22,240 nucleotides of DNA, from the NCBI GenBank assembly GCA_947587565.1, contig CANPYA010000004.1, positions 1 to 22,240 of the forward strand, written 5' to 3'. The notes beneath the pieces are model-generated. The model saw only the letters and a program-made list of their open reading frames with translations, was not told the origin of the DNA and made no database searches. Made by a program: the position numbers and the translations under genes. Source of the DNA: an uncultured Bacilli bacterium (GTDB taxonomy: Bacteria; Bacillota_I; Bacilli_A; RF39; UBA660). Shown piece after piece: positions 1-10,081 of this stretch (its first letter is position 1; each line of letters starts with the position of its first letter).

Positions 1-1421
1 CAATTATTAATATTAACATTACCTAAAGAATCACCAATAAATCCCCCAATACTTATATTTTTTTCTTCAGGTGTATTTATAGATACTTCATTATTATTAT
101 AAGAATTATTTATAGTTATATTAGAAGTATCAACACCATAACCTATTAAACCTCCTACAATTGAGCCTATAGTATTACTTATTTCACCTTCATTATGACT
201 ATTGTCTATTTCTACTGCTCCATTAATTCTACCAACTAATCCTCCTTCAGCAGTTTTAGCATTTGTTACCTCACCAGCATTGTAAGAATTTTTTATTTTA
301 GTTATTGAATTACCATCTGAACGATCTCTTCCAAGTAATCCGCCAGCATTATTACTATTTAAATTACTTATTTGACCTTGATTATAACTATTTTCTATTA
401 TTAATTCATTTCCTGACATACTAACACAACCAACTAAACCGCCGACATTTCCGCCTTCTTGTATTGTTCCCATATTAACACTATTTTTTATTGTTAAATT
501 TCTTGAAACAGCTCCAACTATTCCTCCTGTTGAGTTACCTTTTCCTTGTATATTTATTTCATTTTGGCAATTTTCTATTACTACTGTTCCTATCGTAAAT
601 CCAACTATTCCGCCAGCATCAACTACATCAGTAGTATCAATACTACCACTTATAGTTAAATTTTTTATAATGCTATTCTCAATAGTTCCAAATAATCCAG
701 TTCTATTATTATAAATCTTATTTAAAATATATAAATTATCTAATCTTTTATTATTGCCATCAAAATTTCCTTGAAAATTAGTAGTTAAATTTCCTATCGG
801 TATAAAACCAGTTCCTTCTCTATTAGTTAATTCTTCTTTAATTCCTTCTATACTATTAACTCCATTAATATCACCAAAACCGGTATCATTATATTTCATG
901 TAACTGTCATTTTCATTAAAGTCTAAATTTTGCATCAACATAAAATTTTTATTTTTATAAACATTTAAATCTTTATTAACTGAATTACTTAGTCTTACTA
1001 AGTCTTCAATATAATTTATTTGATATGGTTCATCTTCTGTTCCTAATCCTTTAAATAAATTATCATAATAAAGATAACAATAAACACTTTGCTTTGTTTT
1101 AATTGTGATTCCGTTATTTCCACCATTATATGTTAAAGCATCAACACTATTACCATTTTTATCTACACAACCACTTTTGATTCTATTTAAGGTATAGCCA
1201 TCGGTTGGAAATATTGTACTATCTAACTTTTGATATTCACCTGTTTGATAATCACTTTCAACCATTATTGCTAGTCCACTTTTATTTATATCACCTTTTA
1301 ATTTTACTTTAGGAAGTTCTTTATAAGCATGAGAATTATTTAATACTAAAAACATACTAGTTACTATTACTAATACTATACTTACTAACAATAATTTTTT
1401 ATGTTTCTTTAAGTACTTCAT
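1..1421 (-). CDS. GLUG-repeat surface protein, 3' end beyond window
   Basis: Open reading frame of 473 codons running off the left edge; no stop is reached. ATG at 1421 follows AGAGGAAG. Residues 10-30 are a hydrophobic export or anchor segment ending near NNSHA. Residues about 49-120 are a module shared with the genes at 1577-3730 and 10082-10525 (AIMV, FPTDGYTLN, C85, VYCYLYY with C115). From about residue 122 (LFKGLGTEDEPYQI) a GLUG-type region follows: at least seven GG(I/L/F)(V/I/L)G motifs, many followed by NSYN.G-like turns, spaced about 40-50 residues apart. GLUG repeats are known from secreted and adhesin-like bacterial proteins and probably form a beta-solenoid. Inferred role: surface adhesion or matrix binding. 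The C-terminal anchor cannot be seen. Expression probably depends on the G8-spacer promoter at 1547-1574. Confidence 0.85.
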   Translation of the reverse strand, partial: MKYLKKHKKLLLVSIVLVIVTSMFLVLNNSHAYKELPKVKLKGDINKSGLAIMVESDYQTGEYQKLDSTIFPTDGYTLNRIKSGCVDKNGNSVDALTYNGGNNGITIKTKQSVYCYLYYDNLFKGLGTEDEPYQINYIEDLVRLSNSVNKDLNVYKNKNFMLMQNLDFNENDSYMKYNDTGFGDINGVNSIEGIKEELTNREGTGFIPIGNLTTNFQGNFDGNNKRLDNLYILNKIYNNRTGLFGTIENSIIKNLTISGSIDTTDVVDAGGIVGFTIGTVVIENCQNEINIQGKGNSTGGIVGAVSRNLTIKNSVNMGTIQEGGNVGGLVGCVSMSGNELIIENSYNQGQISNLNSNNAGGLLGRDRSDGNSITKIKNSYNAGEVTNAKTAEGGLVGRINGAVEIDNSHNEGEISNTIGSIVGGLIGYGVDTSNITINNSYNNNEVSINTPEEKNISIGGFIGDSLGNVNINN

Positions 1422-1512
1422 ATTCTTCCTCTACCTTTATTATGGAACATATTATATACGTTTATTATCAATTTTCATTATATACTAATTACGTATATTT
1501 TTCAATCAATTT

Positions 1513-1545
1513 AAAACAGAATAAGTTCTTTACCTATTCTGTTTT
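1513..1545 (-). terminator. Hairpin after the 717-aa gene, overlapping next gene's start site
   Basis: Perfect 11-bp stem (AAAACAGAATA with TATTCTGTTTT) and an 11-nt loop, ending in TTTT on either strand. It lies 32-64 nt past the stop of the 717-aa gene, so it is probably that gene's terminator. Its upstream arm begins just downstream of the TATAAT at 1547-1552. Confidence 0.6.
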
Positions 1546-1546
1546 T

Positions 1547-1574
1547 ATTATAGTATTCCCCCCCCGATTGTCAA
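1547..1574 (-). promoter_or_regulatory. Promoter with G8 tract in the spacer (GLUG gene)
   Basis: On the minus strand: TTGACA (1574-1569), a 16-nt spacer made of ATC, eight G and AATAC, then TATAAT (1552-1547). Both hexamers match the sigma-A consensus exactly. One added G would give the usual 17-nt spacer. Predicted start near 1540, leaving a leader of about 120 nt before the GLUG gene. The homopolymer position suggests phase-variable transcription, as known for poly-G spacers such as Neisseria porA. Confidence 0.8.
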
Positions 1575-1576
1575 TA

Positions 1577-3730
1577 TTATTCTTCTATAACATAGGGATA
1601 TTTTAATGTACCATTACCTTTTAACTTAGAGTCGCTTGTTAAATAAAAGACTGGTCTTATAGAATAATAATTTTCAGCATAACCCCAAGCAGTATCTACT
1701 CCATTATCTTTAATACATATAGGAGTATAATAATCAGCATAAATTAAATACCCATATCTATTCATTGTCCATTCATAAAATGTAGGAGGATTTTCTTTTG
1801 TTGTACTTAATTCTCGTGAATCATTATTTCCTAAATATAGCCAATTATCCATTCTATTGGCTCCTGATAAACTTTCTGGATGAGAAAAATAATAATCATA
1901 AAGATACATAAGTCCTACTTTGTTTGTTACAGAACTTTCCCAAACATCACTTTCTAAAATTCGACATACTTCTACTCCTAATAATTCTCCTGAATCAGTT
2001 TCTTGGCACATTACATTTGATTCACCTTTTCGTGATGTCGGAACTTTAACAGAGTGAGTGGTAGGAATTTGACCTGTTGTTGCTTGATAAAATTTTTCAA
2101 TAGATTCAGATGCCTCAAATGCTGCCGAATCACCATATAACCAATCCTTTGTTTCCATTTTTTCTTGCCAATTTATCCCATTATCATTCTTCGGAACATA
2201 ACTTTCATTATCAAGATAAATTTCGTCTAAGTTTTTGTAAATCTCAGTATCAGGCCACTTCACATCTGCAAAATTATCAGTAGACCATTGAATACTATCA
2301 TTTAAAGCTTCTTTTTTAATTAATTTCATTTCACCGGTATCAGTGATTCCAATAATGCGATATAAATAATGATCACTATCATTAAGACATTTTTCACGAT
2401 TATTAGTACCAAAACAAATATAATTATTATTTACTTCATCTTTTGTTCCTTGATAACGGTACATACCCCCAAATTCTTCTGTACTAAGATTAACTGGTTT
2501 AGAATTAATAATATCTACTCCTGTTTTTTCATAATCTATTTCAAATGGTTCTGATATTGTTCCTTCCCCAATTAATTCTATATCTGATGTAAGATAGAAA
2601 GTAGGTCGAACAACATTTGAATCGGCAACACCATCATTAAATGCACCTCCAGATGCAATAATTGTCCAGACATAATAAAGATTATCTGAAGTATTAAAAC
2701 CATAACGACTCATTGTCCATTCATCAATATTTGTTAATTGATTGTGACTTATATGTATCCAACTATTTAAGGCATTTTCTCTATTTCCTGGTTTTCCGGC
2801 ATCTAACTCACTTGTTTTATAGGCATATAAATAATCAGATATATACATTAATCCTAATGGAGCTTCAATTCTTTTATTCCATTTTTCAGTTTGACTTTCA
2901 ATACCTACTTCTGTTTTTTTATAAAATGTTGCTTCACTATTTCCACTTTCTATTTTATATATTGTATCATCATTGTAATTACCTCTACTTATTGTATCAC
3001 CATATAACCATGAATGATCATTTACTATAAATTGCTTTAAATTATTATTTAAACTATAATAATAGGAATCATTTAATTGTTGAAATAATAAACTTTGAGG
3101 CCAGTTTATATCTGCACTATAATCATTATTCCATTTTACTTTCTCGGTTAAAGCGGTCTTTTTGATAACTTTTAATTCCCCAGTATCAGTTATACCAATA
3201 ATTCGATACATATCATCATTAGTATCCGCTGGACAACTTTCGGTGGTACAACAATTATCGCCTAGACAGATATAATTTCTGATATCATCAGTATATATTC
3301 CTTGATAACGGTACACATCTCCAACTATGTCTTCACTTAATGAACCACTTGTATCTTTACTTCTTAAATATTCTAACATTTCATTCTTATCAAAATATAA
3401 CGAACAATATACTGTTTTATTACTAGTTATTGTAACGCTACTTCCTAAGCTACTTATAGCATTTTCCACAGGATTATCATTTTCATCAACACATTTGCTT
3501 AAACTTTTATTGACATAATAACCTTTTGGAAACAAATCATCATTTTTATATTCTACATATCCATCATTTTCTTGAATAAACATAGCAAATTGTTTTTTAG
3601 TTATTTTATTTTCTTCCTTATTTATTTCTTTATGCAAAAAAGATTGGTATGTTAAACTACCCATTATTATTTCTATTACAAGAAGAATTGTTATCAATAT
3701 TTTTCTATATTTCAATCTCATAAGACACAT
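1577..3730 (-). CDS. Secreted/anchored protein with duplicated lectin-like module
   Basis: 717 aa. Starts MCLMRLKYRK, then a hydrophobic segment at about residues 11-26 that is an uncleaved anchor or signal peptide. Residues 48-113 are the shared two-cysteine module (FAMFIQ, LFPKGYY, C80, VYCSLYF with C109). Two tandem copies of a module of about 270-300 residues follow (about 137-400 and 419-717). Each opens with MYRYQG or VYRYQG, a YICxG cysteine and YRIIGITDTGE, holds DWLYGD or SWLYGD, EWTM(S/N)RYG, and ends VRP(T/V)FYLTSD plus a GxGT...P(F/Y).I tail. The closing pattern is typical of DUF6273-like modules, probably of C-type-lectin-like fold. No LPXTG or late hydrophobic tail is visible, so attachment is probably through the N-terminal segment. 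ATG at 3730 follows TAGGA at good spacing; an in-frame ATG at 3721 is a weaker choice. Function unknown; surface binding is inferred. Confidence 0.85.
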   Translation of the reverse strand: MCLMRLKYRKILITILLVIEIIMGSLTYQSFLHKEINKEENKITKKQFAMFIQENDGYVEYKNDDLFPKGYYVNKSLSKCVDENDNPVENAISSLGSSVTITSNKTVYCSLYFDKNEMLEYLRSKDTSGSLSEDIVGDVYRYQGIYTDDIRNYICLGDNCCTTESCPADTNDDMYRIIGITDTGELKVIKKTALTEKVKWNNDYSADINWPQSLLFQQLNDSYYYSLNNNLKQFIVNDHSWLYGDTISRGNYNDDTIYKIESGNSEATFYKKTEVGIESQTEKWNKRIEAPLGLMYISDYLYAYKTSELDAGKPGNRENALNSWIHISHNQLTNIDEWTMSRYGFNTSDNLYYVWTIIASGGAFNDGVADSNVVRPTFYLTSDIELIGEGTISEPFEIDYEKTGVDIINSKPVNLSTEEFGGMYRYQGTKDEVNNNYICFGTNNREKCLNDSDHYLYRIIGITDTGEMKLIKKEALNDSIQWSTDNFADVKWPDTEIYKNLDEIYLDNESYVPKNDNGINWQEKMETKDWLYGDSAAFEASESIEKFYQATTGQIPTTHSVKVPTSRKGESNVMCQETDSGELLGVEVCRILESDVWESSVTNKVGLMYLYDYYFSHPESLSGANRMDNWLYLGNNDSRELSTTKENPPTFYEWTMNRYGYLIYADYYTPICIKDNGVDTAWGYAENYYSIRPVFYLTSDSKLKGNGTLKYPYVIEE

Positions 3731-3784
3731 CTTCTATCCTATGATTTTATTATAAAATATTACCCCCCCCAGTCAACATTTTTT
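3718..3784. repeat. 67-bp direct repeat, copy 1 (promoter plus first codons)
   Basis: Identical base for base to 10513-10579, including the length of the C8 tract. It spans the first codons (MCLM), the ribosome binding site, the -10, the homopolymer, the -35 and part of the upstream T tract. Flanking sequence then diverges, although the encoded signal segments remain related. Confidence 0.95.
3749..3776 (-). promoter_or_regulatory. Promoter with G8 tract in the spacer (717-aa gene)
   Basis: On the minus strand: TTGACT (3776-3771), a 16-nt spacer of eight G followed by TAATATTT, then TATAAT (3754-3749). Predicted start near 3742, giving a leader of only about 12 nt that already contains the AGGA ribosome binding site for the ATG at 3730. 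The G tract directly abuts the -35. Confidence 0.8.
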
Positions 3785-3802
3785 TCTCTAAATTTTTAAA
3801 AA

Positions 3803-4846
3803 TTATCTAGCAAGTTCAATTAATTTATCTAATAATTCACTATAACTTATGCCTGCATTTTCCATTAATTTGGGATACATACTTATTTCCGTAAATCCTG
3901 GTAAGGTATTAATTTCGTTAAGAATAATTTTGTTAGTCCCTTCTTGAATGAAAAAATCTACTCGGGATAGTCCTTCACAATTACAAACCTGATATGCTTT
4001 TTTAGCTACTTCTTGAACACTCTTAATTAACTTTTCATCAATATTTGCGGGTATAACTGTATTAACAACACTATTATTATATTTAGAATCAAATGAATAG
4101 AAATTATCATCTGCTAAAACTTCACCTAAAGTACTAGCTACTAAATCATTATTGCCTAATACAGCACATTCTACTTCTCTTCCCCTGACACCTTCTTCAA
4201 TTAAAACTTTAGTATCATACTTAAATGAGTCTTCTAAATATTTATAAAATTCTTCATAAGTCGTAACTTTATTCACCCCAACAGAAGAACCCGAATTAAC
4301 GGCTTTAATAAATATTGGTAATTCATATTCTTTTTTTACAAATTCTAATATTTCTTCTTTTGTTACTTTCTTATAATCTCCATTATTAACTAAAATATAT
4401 TGATTTTTATATTTTTTAACACAAATTCCTTTAGCAACATTTATCCCATTGGCTTTTAAAAGCATTTTGGTATATTCTTTATCCATACAAATAGAAGATG
4501 CTAAAGTATGACAACCAACATATCTTTTACCAAGTAAACTTAAGAAACCTTGAATTGTGCCATCTTCTCCATTTCGACCATGTAAAACGGGAAAAACGAC
4601 ATCAATATCTTTTAAATAACCCACAATATTATCAATTTTTTTAATTTCTTCAACCTTATCATTAATGGTTAATATTTTAATTTCTTGAACATCTTTAGTA
4701 TATTCATAAAATTCACCATCTTCACTAATATAAATGGGATAAATAGTATATTTATTTTTATCTAAATGACTAATTACACTAGTACCAGATACTATTGAAA
4801 CTTGATGTTCATTAGATTTACCTCCAAAAATAACCGCAACTTTCAA
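3803..4846 (-). CDS. ddl: D-alanine--D-alanine ligase
   Basis: 347 aa, usual length for Ddl. Cytoplasmic ATP-grasp enzyme joining two D-Ala for the peptidoglycan stem peptide. Visible landmarks: GGKSNEHQVS with catalytic E13, HGRNGEDGTIQG at 89-100, SGSSVGV at 185-191, the omega loop FYSFDSKY at 249-256, and RVDFF...LNEINTLPGFT at 295-319 carrying metal ligands. Y256 is the position that distinguishes D-Ala-D-Ala ligases (Tyr) from D-Ala-D-lactate ligases such as that of Leuconostoc (Phe), so the product should be D-Ala-D-Ala and the cell wall of the vancomycin-binding type. Start is TTG at 4846 behind AGGAGG at 9-nt spacing; that site overlaps the murF stop, which indicates translational coupling. 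Last gene of plsC-murF-ddl. Confidence 0.95.
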   Translation of the reverse strand: MKVAVIFGGKSNEHQVSIVSGTSVISHLDKNKYTIYPIYISEDGEFYEYTKDVQEIKILTINDKVEEIKKIDNIVGYLKDIDVVFPVLHGRNGEDGTIQGFLSLLGKRYVGCHTLASSICMDKEYTKMLLKANGINVAKGICVKKYKNQYILVNNGDYKKVTKEEILEFVKKEYELPIFIKAVNSGSSVGVNKVTTYEEFYKYLEDSFKYDTKVLIEEGVRGREVECAVLGNNDLVASTLGEVLADDNFYSFDSKYNNSVVNTVIPANIDEKLIKSVQEVAKKAYQVCNCEGLSRVDFFIQEGTNKIILNEINTLPGFTEISMYPKLMENAGISYSELLDKLIELAR

Positions 4847-4850
4847 ATTA

Positions 4851-6233
4851 TTAATCCTCCTTTAAGGCCTCATAAATTTTCATAAAATGCATGCCATTGG
4901 ATGCTTTAATTAAAACATTATCATCTTTTCTTAAAATACTTTTTAAATCTTTAATGGCCTCTTTATTATCATTGTATGTTAAAATATTTTCTTTGTTAAA
5001 ACCTAAATCAAGACTTTTTTTCGCAATAAAAGAAGCATAATTTCCTACAGTTACTAATATATCAATTTTATTTTTTAAAATAAATTCTCCTAAAGATTCA
5101 TGTAGGCTTTGACTATAGTCACCTAATTCTAACATATCTCCTAAAATGGCAATCTTTCTCCCCTTTAAAGTTCCTAAATAATTTAGGGCACTAACCATCG
5201 AATCATAATTAGCATTGTAACAATCATTAATAATTAACATATTATGAATTTTTTCTATTTCCATTCTTCTTTTAGATAAATGATAATTTAAAATACCTTT
5301 TTGGATATTTTCTAATGAAATATTAAAATATTTACCTACGGATATAGCTGCTAGAGAATTCAATATAAAATGTTCTCCGGGAGTATTTATTTGCATAACT
5401 TTCTTATTTTCTTTATCAATACTAAATTTACTATTAAATTCATTCATTTCAATATTATAAGCTCTTAAATCGCCATTATTGATGCCATAAGTAATAATTG
5501 GTAAATTACCTTTATTTTTCATATACCAATTTTGTAACAAATCATTATCAGCATTAATTATTATTTTTTTATCTTCCATACCATCTAATATTTCTAATTT
5601 AGCTTTTAAAATATTTTCTCTAGAACCAAGTTTTCCAATATGGGCTGTTCCAACATTTGTAATAAGACTTAATGTGGGTTCGGCAATTTTAGAAAGAGTA
5701 CTTATTTCTCCTAAAGAATTCATACCCATTTCGACAACCAACATATTATGATCTTTTAATTTTAAAATTGTTAAAGGTAACCCTAAATGATTATTAAAAT
5801 TACCTTCCGTTTTTAAAACATTAAATTCGGTTTTTAGAACACTTGCTACTAAATCTTTCGTGCTAGTTTTTCCTACGCTACCAGTTATGGCAACTACAGG
5901 AATATCATATAATTTTCTTTTTAAATGGGCTAAAGTTTGTAAGCATTTTAAAGTATCAGATACTAAAACAATAAAAGCATCCGGATATTTTTTTAATTCT
6001 TCTTTATCTAAAGAAATATCTTTATTTAAAATACATCCTTTAGCCCCTTTTCCTAACGCATCAAGATACATAGTATTTCCATCAAAGACTTCCCCTTTAA
6101 TACCCACAAAAATATCATTCTTTATAATCGTTCTCGTATCAGTTGAAAAATTATCTAAGATAATATCTTTACTACCTTGAATTAAAATACCATCACAATC
6201 ATTTATTATATTATTAACATTTAAATCTTTCAT
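4851..6233 (-). CDS. murF: UDP-MurNAc-tripeptide--D-Ala-D-Ala ligase
   Basis: 460 aa, full family length. Adds the D-Ala-D-Ala dipeptide made by the next gene's product to UDP-MurNAc-tripeptide in the cytoplasm. Mur ligase architecture: N-terminal UDP-binding domain with STDTR at 30-34, P-loop GSVGKTSTK at 118-126, NFNNHLGLP at 145-153, VEMGM at 167-171, NVGTAHIG at 193-200 and the K(L/A)EI stretch at about 212 where the family's carbamylated lysine sits. The C-terminal domain contains NDCYNAN and GDMLELGD. ATG at 6233 lies 3 nt after the plsC stop and uses AAAGG within the plsC end. Only 4 nt separate its stop from ddl, which fits coordinated supply of substrate and enzyme. Confidence 0.95.
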   Translation of the reverse strand: MKDLNVNNIINDCDGILIQGSKDIILDNFSTDTRTIIKNDIFVGIKGEVFDGNTMYLDALGKGAKGCILNKDISLDKEELKKYPDAFIVLVSDTLKCLQTLAHLKRKLYDIPVVAITGSVGKTSTKDLVASVLKTEFNVLKTEGNFNNHLGLPLTILKLKDHNMLVVEMGMNSLGEISTLSKIAEPTLSLITNVGTAHIGKLGSRENILKAKLEILDGMEDKKIIINADNDLLQNWYMKNKGNLPIITYGINNGDLRAYNIEMNEFNSKFSIDKENKKVMQINTPGEHFILNSLAAISVGKYFNISLENIQKGILNYHLSKRRMEIEKIHNMLIINDCYNANYDSMVSALNYLGTLKGRKIAILGDMLELGDYSQSLHESLGEFILKNKIDILVTVGNYASFIAKKSLDLGFNKENILTYNDNKEAIKDLKSILRKDDNVLIKASNGMHFMKIYEALKED

Positions 6234-6236
6234 AAA

Positions 6237-6890
6237 CTACCTTTCAATTAATTCTTTTACTATATTATATAACTTTTCATTGGCTTCTTCTAAAGACATA
6301 TTTCCTACTTTAAAAGGTTCACCAAATATTATTTTTAAATTATGAGTACGAAAATGATAATTACCCGTTATCGCAAAAGGAACAATGGTGGCATTAGTTT
6401 TCTTGGCCATCGAAACTGCTCCAAATTTAAATGGCAATAGAATTTCTTTGGTTTTATTTCTAGTTCCTTCCGGAAATAATCCTAAAGCAAGACCATTTTC
6501 TAAAACTTCAATGGCTTTGGTTTTGGCATTCTCATCATGAATTTCTCGATCTACCGGTATACAACCTACACCTTTAAAAAACCATCTAGTTTTATAATCT
6601 CTAAAATATTCTATCTTCGCCATATAATGAATTGGCCTATCTGTTTCCAGCATAGCTAAACATTGATCCATTATATGAATATGATTACCAACTATAATTA
6701 TTGGCCCATCTTTTGGAATAACTTTACTATTCACAGCTTTATAAGGATAATAAAATTTAAATAACCATTTTAATGAATACTTACCTAAATTATAACCAAA
6801 CATCCCAAATTCATTTTTCCGAAATGATTTGAAAATTAAAAAGATTATATATAGGCATAGAAGGATTAAAAATATTAATAACCAAATCAT
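6237..6890 (-). CDS. plsC: 1-acyl-sn-glycerol-3-phosphate acyltransferase (PlsC family)
   Basis: 217 aa. Transfers an acyl chain to lysophosphatidate on the inner face of the membrane to give phosphatidic acid. N-terminal membrane helix at about residues 1-20. Acyltransferase block I is NHIHIMD (69-75), keeping the catalytic HX4D although the usual NHxSxxD serine is histidine here. Block III is FPEGTR (139-144), and IVPFAI at 169-174 resembles the closing block. ATG at 6890 follows AGGGTG. First gene of a three-gene operon with murF and ddl. It begins 57 nt after the frameshifted surface gene, in a very AT-rich stretch that probably holds its own promoter, though I could not fix one clear pair of boxes. 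Confidence 0.9.
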   Translation of the reverse strand: MIWLLIFLILLCLYIIFLIFKSFRKNEFGMFGYNLGKYSLKWLFKFYYPYKAVNSKVIPKDGPIIIVGNHIHIMDQCLAMLETDRPIHYMAKIEYFRDYKTRWFFKGVGCIPVDREIHDENAKTKAIEVLENGLALGLFPEGTRNKTKEILLPFKFGAVSMAKKTNATIVPFAITGNYHFRTHNLKIIFGEPFKVGNMSLEEANEKLYNIVKELIER

Positions 6891-6947
6891 AGTTAGTCAC
6901 CCTATATATAATCATATCATAAAATTATTTATTAATGTATATTTTTT

Positions 6948-8494
6948 CTATCTTGGACTAACAACTAAACGAAATCCTACATAATTGATTGCAGAACCAG
7001 AATATTTATGAAAATAGAACTGACTTGTTATTACTCCATTTCCATAATCAGCACTTCGATCAAACCACGGATTGGAGCTTTCAACAAAATCTGCAAAATC
7101 AACATACCAAGAATTATGATTTCTTATACTTCCTTCACCATCATAATATTCATAAAATGGTCCCATTTCACCAGTGGCATCTCCTAAAATTCGATTATTA
7201 TATGATGTAGAAGTACTTTGTTCACTATAAATATCAAAATAATTTTTATATATTCCCGTTAATTCAGTTAATTCAAATTCGCTATTTCCTACTTTGCCCA
7301 TCATATATGCTGCCACATATTCATGAGCACCACCGGCCATGTCATATACTCCAGTTATGTTTCCTGTAGTACTGGCAAGATAACATATTTCTTTATTGTA
7401 TGGATTAGTTATATCATCTGTTTTTCCACTTTTTCCTGGATAAGAATTTTGATTTGTCCCATCAGCAGCACAATACCAGTCTTAAAATCAGAATTATTAT
7501 TAATTCTAACTTCCGAACCTAAGCCATATATTGAATGGGAAAGATATGCTACTGCTCCCCATTCTGTATTCTTCATCATATGACTTTCTAAACTTCTAGC
7601 ATAATTATAACTTGACATAAAGAAGTTTTTCACAGTATTGCCACGCCATGAGTAGACATTAGGCTTTATTATTATTCTGTTACTTGTTTCTTTATCTTGT
7701 TGAGCCCCAGCTTTTGTCCATGAGTCATCTATTGTAAATGATTCACCATTATCTCCATCTTGATTATATCCTGTCTCAAATTTTCCTACCCAAATGCCAT
7801 TTAAATCTTTATCACCTAGAGTAAATGCTGGATGAGTATAATATTTATCTAGTTGGGCTTCATCTTCACTCATCTTGGGATTAGTTTTAACATCTCCAAA
7901 TTTAATATCAATTATTCTTGCTTTATTAAAAGCATTTTGAGTTGACGTCTCATAATTAGTATTAGTTAATGCCTCAGTTATTCTTGGAGCACTATCATAT
8001 TCGCCCATATTCCATATTTTATAACTATATCTTGGTATCCACACAAAATAACTTTCAATATCATTTTCATTTATAATATCACTAGTTTTATAAGTATAAT
8101 TTTTTTCACCACCATTTTTTGGATTATCAACTAGTATAACTGCATTCGCCCATCTTTTTTCACTATAATCATACCAGGAGGTATTTAAATTTGCATAATG
8201 AACTGTTCCATCATCATCTATTGTGACAGGAATTAATTTTTTATTACTATTTTCTACTTCTAAAATAGGATCAGCTCCATTCAAAGTTTTATCTACCCAT
8301 TTTGTTTTTAATAATCCAGATTTTTCATATAAATCATCAATTGTTTCTTGCACATTAGTATATTTTCCCTTACTATTAGTATTATCATACGAAATATTTT
8401 TACTTCTAATTATAGTCTCTGCAGCATATACCACAGTTACTGATAATACTATTCCTATTAATATACCTAGAAATAATTTATAATCTTTCTTCAT
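6948..8494 (-). pseudogene. Frameshifted FGE/C-type-lectin-like surface protein
   Basis: Close paralogue of the intact gene at 8515-10074, broken by one missing base near 7475. The first frame (8494 to about 7475) reads MKKDYK..., a signal peptide ending VVYA, a TNVQETIDDLYE segment and FVWIPRYSYKIWN, then falls out of register after DFKTG and stops at 7409. The other frame takes over at once (YCAADGTNQ), continues through DMAGGAHEYVAAYM and ends RLVVSPR at 6948. Restoring one T in the GGTATTGT stretch gives about 515 aa against 519. No homopolymer or obvious slippery site lies there, so this is a true lesion or an assembly error rather than evident programmed frameshifting. AGGAGG precedes ATG 8494. 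Coding quality is good in both frames, so any decay is recent. It is the last gene of the operon starting at 10525. Confidence 0.85.
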
Positions 8495-8514
8495 TAGTTT
8501 CCTCCTGTATATAG

Positions 8515-10074
8515 TTAATTACTAGGTGATAAAACAAGACGTGAACTACCACCATCACGCTCTACACCATTGTCCATAAAGAAGTAGAACTGACCGGCAA
8601 AACCTCCATCATCGTAAGCTCCACCTCGAAAGAACCACGAACTCGTTGGATTCACGAAGTACGAAGAACTGACATACCAAGCACTATGATATCTTAGAAT
8701 ACCCACGGAACTAGAAACACCAGAATGTCCTTCGCTATTAAAATATTCATAAAATGGTCCCATTTCTCCTGTGGCATCTCCTAAGATTCTTTTATTATAG
8801 GAAGTTACATCACTATCGGCATTATATACATCAACATAATCTTTATAAGTTGTAGTTAATTCAATTAATTCAAATCCACTTTTTCTTACTGAACCACTAA
8901 CATATGCAACAACATATTCCCAAGCTCCACCACTCATATCATACACTCCCGTTATATTTCCAGTTGTACTGGCTAAGTATCCTTCCCCAGTATTATAAGG
9001 CTTAGTTTTACTTGTTTCTTTAGTTGGTAAAGCTTCGTCATATGTACCAATTCTTGTTTCTTGATTAGTACCTGCTGCTGCTCCATATCCCGTTACATAT
9101 AAAGAATTATTGTTGATATTAACTTGTCCACCTAAACCATATACGGAATGAGAAAGATAGGCTACTGCTCCCCATTCCGTATTCTTCATCATATGACTTT
9201 CTAATTTCCTATCATAATTAAATGCAGATAAGAACATATTTTTTACTGTGTTATATCGCCATGAATAGACATTAGGTTTGACTATTATTCTATTACTTGC
9301 TTCTGTATTTTGTTGTGCACCAACAGTTGTCCATGAAGTATCTATGGTAAATGGTTCACCATTATTTCCATCTTGATTATATCCCGTTTCAAACTTACCT
9401 ACCCAAATACCATTTAAATCTTTATCACCTAAAGTAAATGCTGGATGGGTATAATAGTTATCTAATTTGGCTTCACTTTCGGGCATTTTAGGATTTGTCT
9501 TAACATCACCAAATTTAATATCAATTATTCTTGCTTTATTAAAAGCATTTTGTGGTGATGTTTCATAATTAGCATCGGTTAACGTTGTTATATTTGGTGC
9601 ACTATCATAATTACCCATATTCCAGATCTTATAACTATATCTTGGTATCCACACAAAATAACTTTCGATATCATTTTCATTTATTATGTCACCAGTTTTA
9701 TAAGTATCTTTTTTCTTGTCAACTAATATTACCGCATTTGCCCATCTTTTTTTGGCATAGTTATACCATTCGGTATAAAGATTGGCATATTTGACTTTTC
9801 CATTTTTATCTATTGTTACCGGTATTAATTTTTTTGTACTTCCTTCAACCTCTAAAACGGGATCGGCTCCATTTAGGTCTTTTTCTCCCCATTTTTCTTT
9901 TAATAATCCTGCCCTTTCATATAATTCATCGATTGATTCTTGTACATTAGTGAAACTTCCTCCACTGGTTTTATTATCATATGAAACATTAATACTTTCG
10001 ATTATTGTTTCAGTAGCATAGACAAATGTTACAGACATTATTCCGATTATTATTCCTATAAATATCTTCTTCAT
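8515..10074 (-). CDS. Secreted FGE/C-type-lectin-like protein, variable C-terminus
   Basis: 519 aa. Signal peptide at residues 1-20 (VYA|TE). A TNVQESIDELYERA helix at 42-55 looks like an oligomerisation segment. From about 138 (YFVWIPRYSYKIWN) to the end it resembles formylglycine-generating-enzyme/SUMF1-type C-type-lectin folds: HPAFTLGDKDLNGIWVGKFETG at 210-231 (written in part), TEWGAVAYLSHS at 299-310, SGGAWEYV at 381-388, WFFRGGAYDDG at 480-490, and RLVLSP at 512-517 in place of the usual GFR(L/P)V ending. No enzymatic role is implied, and this fold commonly displays ligand-binding loops. Its last 180 nt are 43% GC against about 20-30% in sampled stretches of the body, and diverge far more from the paralogue than the rest does. 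ATG at 10074 follows AGGTG that overlaps the stop of the 147-aa gene 7 nt upstream, so the two are coupled. Confidence 0.85.
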   Translation of the reverse strand: MKKIFIGIIIGIMSVTFVYATETIIESINVSYDNKTSGGSFTNVQESIDELYERAGLLKEKWGEKDLNGADPVLEVEGSTKKLIPVTIDKNGKVKYANLYTEWYNYAKKRWANAVILVDKKKDTYKTGDIINENDIESYFVWIPRYSYKIWNMGNYDSAPNITTLTDANYETSPQNAFNKARIIDIKFGDVKTNPKMPESEAKLDNYYTHPAFTLGDKDLNGIWVGKFETGYNQDGNNGEPFTIDTSWTTVGAQQNTEASNRIIVKPNVYSWRYNTVKNMFLSAFNYDRKLESHMMKNTEWGAVAYLSHSVYGLGGQVNINNNSLYVTGYGAAAGTNQETRIGTYDEALPTKETSKTKPYNTGEGYLASTTGNITGVYDMSGGAWEYVVAYVSGSVRKSGFELIELTTTYKDYVDVYNADSDVTSYNKRILGDATGEMGPFYEYFNSEGHSGVSSSVGILRYHSAWYVSSSYFVNPTSSWFFRGGAYDDGGFAGQFYFFMDNGVERDGGSSRLVLSPSN

Positions 10075-10081
10075 TCTTCAC